A stretch of 12,605 bases of DNA. Source: Romboutsia sp. 13368 (GTDB lineage: Bacteria; Bacillota; Clostridia; Peptostreptococcales; Peptostreptococcaceae). A model generated the notes under the pieces. That model saw only the letters and a list, made by a program, of their open reading frames with translations. It made no database searches and was not told the origin of the DNA. The translations under genes were made by a program, and so were the position numbers. Positions 7,452-12,605 of the stretch are shown piece by piece (position 1 is the first letter of the stretch; every line of letters begins with the position of its first letter). The DNA lies in assembly GCF_018336475.1 (NCBI RefSeq), contig NZ_CP048741.1, positions 1,916,853 to 1,929,457 on the forward strand, given 5' to 3'.

Positions 7452-7892
7452 TTACTTTTCTACTTTGTCAACGTATAATATACCTTCTAAGTGATCTATC
7501 TCATGGCAGAATGCTCTAGCTAAAAGCTCTTCTCCTTCTATTTCAAATAATTGTCCTTTTCTATTGTAAGCTCTTACTTTTACAACATTTGGTCTTCTAA
7601 CTACGCCTGATTCTCCTATAACACTTAAACATCCTTCTTCTCCTATTTGTTCTCCAGATGTTTCTATTATTTCAGGGTTTATAAGTTCTATTATACCGTC
7701 ACCTATATCTATAACTACTATTCTTTTTAATATTCCAACTTGAGGTGCAGCAAGACCTACTCCATCTGCATTGTACATTGTTTCTGCCATATCATCTAAT
7801 ATTTGTATTATTTTTTCATCTATTACCTCAACAGGTTTTGCTTTCTTTCTTAAAACTGGTTCTCCTATTTGAACTATTTCTCTTAATGCCAT
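7452..7892 (-). CDS. def: Peptide deformylase (short type 1)
   Basis: Metal-dependent (Fe2+ in vivo) hydrolase that removes the N-formyl group from new proteins as they leave the ribosome. All three family motifs are intact: GVGLAAPQVG (44-53, Q51), EEGCLSV (85-91, metal ligand C88) and HEIDHLEG (130-137, ligands H130 and H134, catalytic E131). At 146 residues with EGCLS in motif 2 it fits the short type 1 forms common in clostridia, without the insertions of type 2 enzymes. The ATG is preceded by a near-perfect AGGAGG (7906-7901) eight bases away, and the priA stop TAG is embedded in that SD. It is the target class of actinonin-like inhibitors. No paralogue is visible in this window. Confidence 0.98.
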   Translation of the reverse strand: MALREIVQIGEPVLRKKAKPVEVIDEKIIQILDDMAETMYNADGVGLAAPQVGILKRIVVIDIGDGIIELINPEIIETSGEQIGEEGCLSVIGESGVVRRPNVVKVRAYNRKGQLFEIEGEELLARAFCHEIDHLEGILYVDKVEK

Positions 7893-7904
7893 TTTTTATT
7901 CCTC

Positions 7905-10394
7905 CTATAATACGCTATTTGGGTTAATGTCTATTGATATGTTTATCTCTTTGCTAAACACAACATCTCTTTTTGTTATACATATATATTTTATTATACC
8001 CTTTAATAAATTAATTTCAATATTATCATCTTTAAATAATATTTGCCATCTGTAGTTTTGATTTATCTTAGATATTGAACAAGGATTTGGACCTAATATA
8101 AATTCAAAATCATTTATTCCTCTACCTTTTAGTAAATATACAATAGAATCATACATATTTTGAATATTTTTCTTTACTAATTTTTCATTTTCTCCACTTA
8201 CAACTACACTTATCATATTATTAAATGGAGCATATCCAAATACTTTTCTTATTTTTATTTCATCTTCATAAAATCCTTCAAAATCATAATTAATAGCTCT
8301 TCTTATTGAATAGTGATCTGTATCATAAGTTTGAAGAATAACATTACCTTCTTTATCAGATCGTCCTGCACGACCTGAAACTTGTGTTATTAATTGGAAG
8401 GTAGTTTCAAAACTTTTAAAGTCCGGGAAATTTAATATCATATCTGCAGATAGTATTCCAACTAAAGTTACATTATCAAAATCTAAACCTTTACTCAGCA
8501 TTTGTGTTCCAATTAATATATCTGCCTCTTTATTTTTAAATTTATTTAATATTTCCTCAAGTGAACCTTTTTTTGAAGTTGTATCTTTATCCATTCTTAG
8601 TATCTTAAGTTCTGGAAAAATTATTTTAAGTTCTTCTTCTATTCTTTGTGTACCTACACCAAAAGGTTTAACATATGTGCTACTACACTCTGGACATTCT
8701 TTAGGTATCTCTTTTTCATAGCCACAATAATGACATCTTCCTATATTTTTTCCCTTATGATATGTAAGTGATATATCACAATTTTCACATTGGAATACAT
8801 ATCCACAACTTCTACAAGATACAAAACTTGCATATCCTCTTCTATTTAAAAATAATATTACTTGGTTATTATTTTTAACTGTATTTTTTATTTCTTCCTG
8901 AAGTTTATAACTAAATATACTTTTGTTACCTTTATTTAATTCTTCCTTCATATCTACTACTTCAATTTTAGGAAGCGGATTTTTATTAGCTCTTTGCTTT
9001 ATCTCAATAAGATTATATTCTCCATTTTTAGCTTTATAATATTCATCTATAGATGGAGTTGCTGAACCTAATACTAAAGATACATTATTTTTACTTGAAA
9101 TAAATTTTGCAACTTCTATTGCACTAAACTTTGGATTTTTTTCTGATTTATAAGATGTTTCATGAAATTCATCAATTATTATAACTCCTAAGCTATTAAA
9201 CGGTGCAAATAAAGCTGATCTTGCCCCTATTAATATTCTTATATTACCAGATTTAATCGCTTTATAAACATCATGCTTTTGTCCTTCTGATAATTGACTA
9301 TGAAATACACCAACTATATCTCCAAACCTATTTTTAAATCTAGTTATAGTTTGAGGCGTTAAGGCGATTTCAGGAACTAGTACTATACTATCTAATCCTT
9401 GTTTTAAAGCATAATCTATAATTTCCATATATACTTCAGTTTTTCCACTACCAGTTACACCATGTATCATATATGGTTTCTTATTTTCATCAAACATTTC
9501 TGATATAACTTTATCACATGCCATTTGTTGCTCTTTATTTAGATTTATTTCTTTTTGTTCTAATGTATAACTACTTTCTGGATTTCTATAGTAATCTTCT
9601 ACATAAATTTTTATTAAGTTTTTATCTTGTAATGATAATATACTTTGCTTCGACGCCTTAAGTACAGACATTAAATTATTTAATTCAACTTTATTATTTT
9701 CCTTTAGAAAACTAATTATTTCTTTTTGTTTTGAACCTAAGCTTATTTTATTTGTTTTTATATACTCATCAATTTCACAAGAATCTAATAAAAGAGAAAT
9801 ATAGAACAAATTCTTTTCATTTTTATGATTCTTATACTCCCACTTTAACTGTATTAAATTTTTTTTACTCATTTTATCTAATATATAATTTATATTAGGT
9901 ATTTTTTTTAATTTTTCAACTTTAAGGCTTCCTTTTGATTTTTCTATTTTTTGTATTATATCTCTTTGTATTTCATCTAAGTTTAGTATTAAATCTTCAA
10001 ATTCATTTTGATCTAATTTTAATAATTCATCGCTTAAGCTTATAACCTTATAATTATTTAATTTATATCCTTTGGGATATATTAAGTTTATACAATCAAT
10101 ATACGTACATAAATATCTATTTTTCATCCAATTTACAAGTTCTAAATCTTCTAATTTAAAAATTGGATCTTCATCTAATATATCAACTACTTCTTTAACC
10201 TTTATGTTTTCCTCTAAAATATCACATATTTTAAATACAAAAGCCTCTGTAGGTTTATTTCCTTTACCAAATGGAACTAAAACTCTATGCCCAATACATA
10301 TATGATTTTCTAAAAATTCTGGTATCTTATATGTAAATAAGTTATCAGTGTGGAAAGTATTACTTCTTACAATGACTTTCGCATATTTTTCCAT
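7905..10394 (-). CDS. priA: Primosomal replication-restart helicase PriA
   Basis: Superfamily 2 3'-to-5' DNA helicase of 829 residues that recognises stalled forks and D-loops and reloads the replicative helicase. The N-terminal fork-binding domain is about 1-110 (TDNLFTYKIPEFL, then RVLVPFG). A poorly conserved, Lys/Asn-rich linker of about 170 residues leads to the helicase core: Walker A GVTGSGKT (312-319), Walker B DEFH (408-411), GSATPS (443-448), and motif VI QVSGRAGR (671-678). Eight cysteines (527, 530, 536, 539, 554, 557, 567, 570) form the paired zinc sites inserted in the second helicase lobe. Length is close to B. subtilis PriA and above the E. coli form. DEFH differs from the DEEH I expect in this family. 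The ATG has AGAGG seven bases upstream. The gene opens the second run, just after the coaBC terminator. Confidence 0.97.
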   Translation of the reverse strand: MEKYAKVIVRSNTFHTDNLFTYKIPEFLENHICIGHRVLVPFGKGNKPTEAFVFKICDILEENIKVKEVVDILDEDPIFKLEDLELVNWMKNRYLCTYIDCINLIYPKGYKLNNYKVISLSDELLKLDQNEFEDLILNLDEIQRDIIQKIEKSKGSLKVEKLKKIPNINYILDKMSKKNLIQLKWEYKNHKNEKNLFYISLLLDSCEIDEYIKTNKISLGSKQKEIISFLKENNKVELNNLMSVLKASKQSILSLQDKNLIKIYVEDYYRNPESSYTLEQKEINLNKEQQMACDKVISEMFDENKKPYMIHGVTGSGKTEVYMEIIDYALKQGLDSIVLVPEIALTPQTITRFKNRFGDIVGVFHSQLSEGQKHDVYKAIKSGNIRILIGARSALFAPFNSLGVIIIDEFHETSYKSEKNPKFSAIEVAKFISSKNNVSLVLGSATPSIDEYYKAKNGEYNLIEIKQRANKNPLPKIEVVDMKEELNKGNKSIFSYKLQEEIKNTVKNNNQVILFLNRRGYASFVSCRSCGYVFQCENCDISLTYHKGKNIGRCHYCGYEKEIPKECPECSSTYVKPFGVGTQRIEEELKIIFPELKILRMDKDTTSKKGSLEEILNKFKNKEADILIGTQMLSKGLDFDNVTLVGILSADMILNFPDFKSFETTFQLITQVSGRAGRSDKEGNVILQTYDTDHYSIRRAINYDFEGFYEDEIKIRKVFGYAPFNNMISVVVSGENEKLVKKNIQNMYDSIVYLLKGRGINDFEFILGPNPCSISKINQNYRWQILFKDDNIEINLLKGIIKYICITKRDVVFSKEINISIDINPNSVL

Positions 10395-10429
10395 ATTTTA
10401 ACCTCTATTTCAATTTATATATTAGTTAA

Positions 10430-10459
10430 ATTATATCCTATTATGTAAAAATATAAGCA
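10430..10459 (-). promoter_or_regulatory. priA: Candidate promoter for the priA gene run
   Basis: A perfect -10 box TATAAT lies at 10435-10430 on the minus strand, directly after the coaBC terminator. The -35 match is poor (TGCTTA at 10459-10454 with an 18-base spacer) and falls inside the terminator stem; there is no TG extension. A start near 10423 would give a leader of about 30 bases containing the priA SD. Since the terminator should stop transcription from coaBC, a promoter is expected here. AT-rich DNA produces TATAAT by chance, so confidence is limited. Confidence 0.4.
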
Positions 10460-10481
10460 TCTATTAATATAGATGCTTATA
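10447..10481 (-). terminator. Rho-independent terminator after coaBC
   Basis: On the minus strand TATAAGCATCTAT (10481-10469) pairs perfectly with ATAGATGCTTATA (10464-10452) around a four-base loop ATTA, giving a 13 bp stem followed by TTTTT (10451-10447). The stem contains the coaBC stop codon (10479-10477). It marks the end of the gmk-rpoZ-coaBC transcript. No T-run follows in the plus direction, so it appears one-way. Confidence 0.88.
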
Positions 10482-11676
10482 CATTAAGTAACAATTTTAT
10501 TTTATCTAAAATAACATTAGCTACTTCTTCTTTTTTCATTTTAGGATATTCTGTAATATTGCCTTCTTTATCTATTATTTTAACTATATTAGTATCAACA
10601 CCAAAACCTGCACCTTCTTTAGTTAAATCATTAGCTACTATAAAGTCTAAATTTTTCTTTTTAATTTTAAGACTTGCATTTTCTATAAGGTCATTTGTTT
10701 CAGCTGCAAACCCTACTAATATTTTATCTTCTTTTATTTTTCCTATTTCTTGAGCTATATCTTTATTTCTATCTAATTCTATAAATAAATCATCTTTAGA
10801 TTTCTTTATTTTTTTATTAGAGTAATGTTTAGGTTTATAATCAGCTACTGCTGCACTCTTTATAACTACATCATTTTCACTTAAGTTTTCTAAAACAGCT
10901 TCATACATTTCATTAGCAGATTCTATTTTAATTAATTTCTTAAGATTTTGTGGTGGAGTTAAATTTGTAGGCCCTGTTATAAGTGTAACATATGCTCCTC
11001 TTTCTATAGCTTCCTTAGCTATTGAGTAACCCATTTTTCCAGTAGACCTATTTGTTATGTATCTCATTGGGTCTATACTCTCAACAGTAGGTCCAGCAGT
11101 TACTACTATACTTTTACCTTTTAAATCTTGTTCTCTTGAAAGTAATTTAACAACTTCTTCAACTATAGTTTCTGGAGATGCTAATTTCCCTTTTCCTGTA
11201 TCACCACAAGCAAGTCTTCCACTTTCTGGTTCAACAAAATTATATCCTAACTCTTTTAGTGTATTTATATTTCTTTGTACTATAGGATTTTCAAACATGT
11301 TAGTATTCATAGCAGGAGCTATTAATACCTTAGATTTTGTAGCCATAACTGTTGTAGTAAGCATATCGTCTGCTATTCCATTTGCTATTTTACCTATAAC
11401 GTTCGCTGTAGCTGGTGATATTAAAAATAAATCAGCTCTCTTAGCTAAAGATATATGTTCTACATCCCAAGTTTTAGGATCTTCAAACATATCACAAACT
11501 ACATAATTTTGGCTTAATGATTGAAATGATAATGGTGTTACAAATTCTGTTGCACTCTTTGTCATTATTACATTTACATTTATACCAAGTTTTCTTAGCC
11601 TACTAATAACATCTAAAGTCTTGTATACGGCTATACCACCACTTACTCCTATTACAACAGTTTTATCCTTTAGCAT
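10477..11676 (-). CDS. coaBC: Bifunctional phosphopantothenoylcysteine decarboxylase / phosphopantothenate-cysteine ligase
   Basis: Two-domain enzyme of 399 residues for two successive steps of coenzyme A synthesis: CoaB joins 4'-phosphopantothenate to cysteine using CTP, and CoaC decarboxylates the product to 4'-phosphopantetheine with FMN. CoaC (about 1-180) shows GVSGGIAVYK (10-19), catalytic H74 in VEHISLA, PAMNTNM (121-127, N124) and the flap cysteine C157 in GRLACGDTGKGKLA. CoaB (about 187-399) shows TAGPT (193-197), the ITNRSTGKMG region (207-216) with N209, SAAVADY (274-280) and the KKIKK lysines near 288-292. The ATG has AGGAG eight bases upstream, lying in the last Glu codons of rpoZ, with a five-base gap. 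Its stop codon is inside the terminator stem. Both halves appear fully active by motif. Confidence 0.98.
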   Translation of the reverse strand: MLKDKTVVIGVSGGIAVYKTLDVISRLRKLGINVNVIMTKSATEFVTPLSFQSLSQNYVVCDMFEDPKTWDVEHISLAKRADLFLISPATANVIGKIANGIADDMLTTTVMATKSKVLIAPAMNTNMFENPIVQRNINTLKELGYNFVEPESGRLACGDTGKGKLASPETIVEEVVKLLSREQDLKGKSIVVTAGPTVESIDPMRYITNRSTGKMGYSIAKEAIERGAYVTLITGPTNLTPPQNLKKLIKIESANEMYEAVLENLSENDVVIKSAAVADYKPKHYSNKKIKKSKDDLFIELDRNKDIAQEIGKIKEDKILVGFAAETNDLIENASLKIKKKNLDFIVANDLTKEGAGFGVDTNIVKIIDKEGNITEYPKMKKEEVANVILDKIKLLLNV

Positions 11677-11681
11677 ATAAA

Positions 11682-11945
11682 TTACTCCTCTTCAGTAATA
11701 TGTTCTTCTATCGTAACTTCTTCTTTTCTATCTATCTCTTCTTGAGTTAATATTCTGTAAGTTATTTTATCATCAGCAACTTCTTGAGTAGCTATAGTTA
11801 CTGGTTTATTATTATCTCTATTTTTAGTTGTAACATAAGTTTCTGCACCGTCTATTATTTCTCTTGCTCTCTTTGCAACAGTTCCAACTAAATAGTATCT
11901 GTTGTCTATCTTATCTAATACTTCATTTATTGATGGTTTTAACAT
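11682..11945 (-). CDS. rpoZ: RNA polymerase omega subunit
   Basis: Small subunit (87 residues) that helps fold and hold the beta-prime subunit in RNA polymerase. The conserved N-terminal core is present: MLKPSINEVLDKI, NRYYLV (15-20) and AKRARE (24-29), the helix that contacts beta-prime. The last third is variable and acidic, ending in Glu residues, as in many Firmicutes. The ATG follows the gmk stop with a single base between (TAA-A-ATG), and a strong SD AAGGAGG sits nine bases upstream within the end of gmk, so the two are probably translated together. The gmk-rpoZ pair is very common in bacteria and supports the call despite the small size. The last codons provide the SD of coaBC. Confidence 0.96.
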   Translation of the reverse strand: MLKPSINEVLDKIDNRYYLVGTVAKRAREIIDGAETYVTTKNRDNNKPVTIATQEVADDKITYRILTQEEIDRKEEVTIEEHITEEE

Positions 11946-11946
11946 T

Positions 11947-12564
11947 TTATAGTTCCTCCTTAAATTTATCTATTATGTTGTTTTTGTATCTAGTAACTTT
12001 ATTTTTTTCAGCAGATATTATTGCTTCTACATCATTAACTGATTTTTCTATCTCTTCATTAATTATAAAGTAATCATAATTAACTATTTGGTTTATCTCT
12101 TCAAAGGCACAGCTAAATCTCTTTTCTATTTCTTCTTGAGTTTCTGTTCCTCTGCCTACTATTCTACTCTTTAATTCTTCTAATGATGGTGGAAGTACAA
12201 ATATAAATACTCCTTCAGGATAAACTTCTTTTATTTGTCTTGCTCCTTGCATTTCTATTTCTAGTATAACATCTTGCCCTTTTTCTAAGCATTCTATTAT
12301 AGCTGATTTTGGAGTTCCATAGAAATTATCGTATATTTGAGCATACTCTAAAAATTCACCATTTTCTATCATCTTAGTAAATTCTTCTTTTTCTATAAAG
12401 AAGTAATTAACACCATGAACTTCTCCATTTCTTGGTTTTCTTGTTGTAGCTGACACTGATAATTTTATCTCATCATTTTTGTTTAATAAAGCTTTGCATA
12501 TCGTACCTTTTCCAGCTCCTGATGGACCTGATACAACTAACAATAGACCTTTTCTATCAAGCAT
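11947..12564 (-). CDS. gmk: Guanylate kinase
   Basis: Converts GMP and ATP to GDP and ADP in the cytosol, feeding GTP, dGTP and guanine-based signal pools; 205 residues, normal length. The P-loop is GPSGAGKGT (13-21, K19). The GMP-binding part is SVSATTRKPRNGE (36-48, R42 and R45), then GVNYFF and FLEYAQIYDNFYGTP (71-85, with the YGTP loop 82-85). EIEMQGARQIK (102-112) and the lid segment RIVGRGTETQEEI (134-146) are typical. The ATG has AAAGGAAG (12578-12571) about six to nine bases upstream. In clostridia the gene before gmk is usually the DUF370 regulator remA, but only 41 bases remain here and they show neither that gene nor a clear promoter. Confidence 0.97.
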   Translation of the reverse strand: MLDRKGLLLVVSGPSGAGKGTICKALLNKNDEIKLSVSATTRKPRNGEVHGVNYFFIEKEEFTKMIENGEFLEYAQIYDNFYGTPKSAIIECLEKGQDVILEIEMQGARQIKEVYPEGVFIFVLPPSLEELKSRIVGRGTETQEEIEKRFSCAFEEINQIVNYDYFIINEEIEKSVNDVEAIISAEKNKVTRYKNNIIDKFKEEL

Positions 12565-12605
12565 TAATATCTTCCTTTCTATTTTGTTATATAATTATGT
12601 CTTAA

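Noticed and set aside
11057..11506. Open frame of 149 codons on the plus strand
   Set aside because: It is antisense to the well-supported coaBC gene, has no recognisable motif and no convincing SD, and its hydrophobic make-up is what the complement of this coding sequence gives.
12565..12605. End of an upstream gene (possibly remA) or a gmk promoter
   Set aside because: Only 41 bases remain; no coding frame can be assigned and no -35/-10 pair with proper spacing is seen apart from AT-rich noise.
1..12605. Mobile element, CRISPR array, defence or other novel accessory system
   Set aside because: No transposase, integrase, direct-repeat array, tRNA or foreign-looking composition is seen; every gene is core and co-oriented.

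Overview
This window comes from a low-GC Gram-positive genome. The DNA is strongly AT-rich by eye, codon use favours A/T-ending codons, and Shine-Dalgarno (SD) sites are strong. Gene content and order (gmk-rpoZ-coaBC / priA-def-fmt-DUF116-zinc peptidase-rsmB-rlmN-stp-prkC) match the conserved clostridial arrangement. The protein sequences look most like Peptostreptococcaceae (Clostridioides, Paraclostridium or Romboutsia relatives), but the genus cannot be fixed without a search. All twelve genes lie on the minus strand, so transcription runs from high to low coordinates. Gaps are 1 to 82 bases, and no stretch over 300 bases lacks a gene.

Layout in order of transcription. First, gmk (GMP kinase), rpoZ (RNA polymerase omega) and coaBC (coenzyme A synthesis) form a tight group that ends in a strong intrinsic terminator at 10447-10481. 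Second, priA (replication restart helicase), def (peptide deformylase), fmt (Met-tRNA formyltransferase), a DUF116 membrane protein with a cysteine cluster, and a membrane zinc peptidase of the YugP type are almost end to end, with stop codons inside or against the next gene's SD. A shorter terminator-like hairpin at 4995-5018 follows the peptidase. Third come rsmB and rlmN (rRNA m5C and m2A methyltransferases), stp (PP2C phosphatase) and prkC (PASTA serine/threonine kinase). The next gene lies beyond the left edge.

How the genes fit together: fmt adds and def removes the formyl group on initiator methionine. rsmB and rlmN modify the ribosome. Stp and PrkC are an opposing phosphatase/kinase pair that senses the cell wall and commonly regulates growth and cell-wall homeostasis. 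The group therefore joins nucleotide/cofactor supply, replication restart, translation initiation, ribosome modification and envelope signalling.

This is core chromosome. I see no mobile element, CRISPR array, tRNA, rRNA or accessory system, and I do not claim a new system. The points most worth a second look are the acidic, Asn-rich extracellular tail of PrkC, the terminator-like hairpin inside the gene run with no room for a promoter behind it, and the uncharacterised DUF116 cysteine protein.
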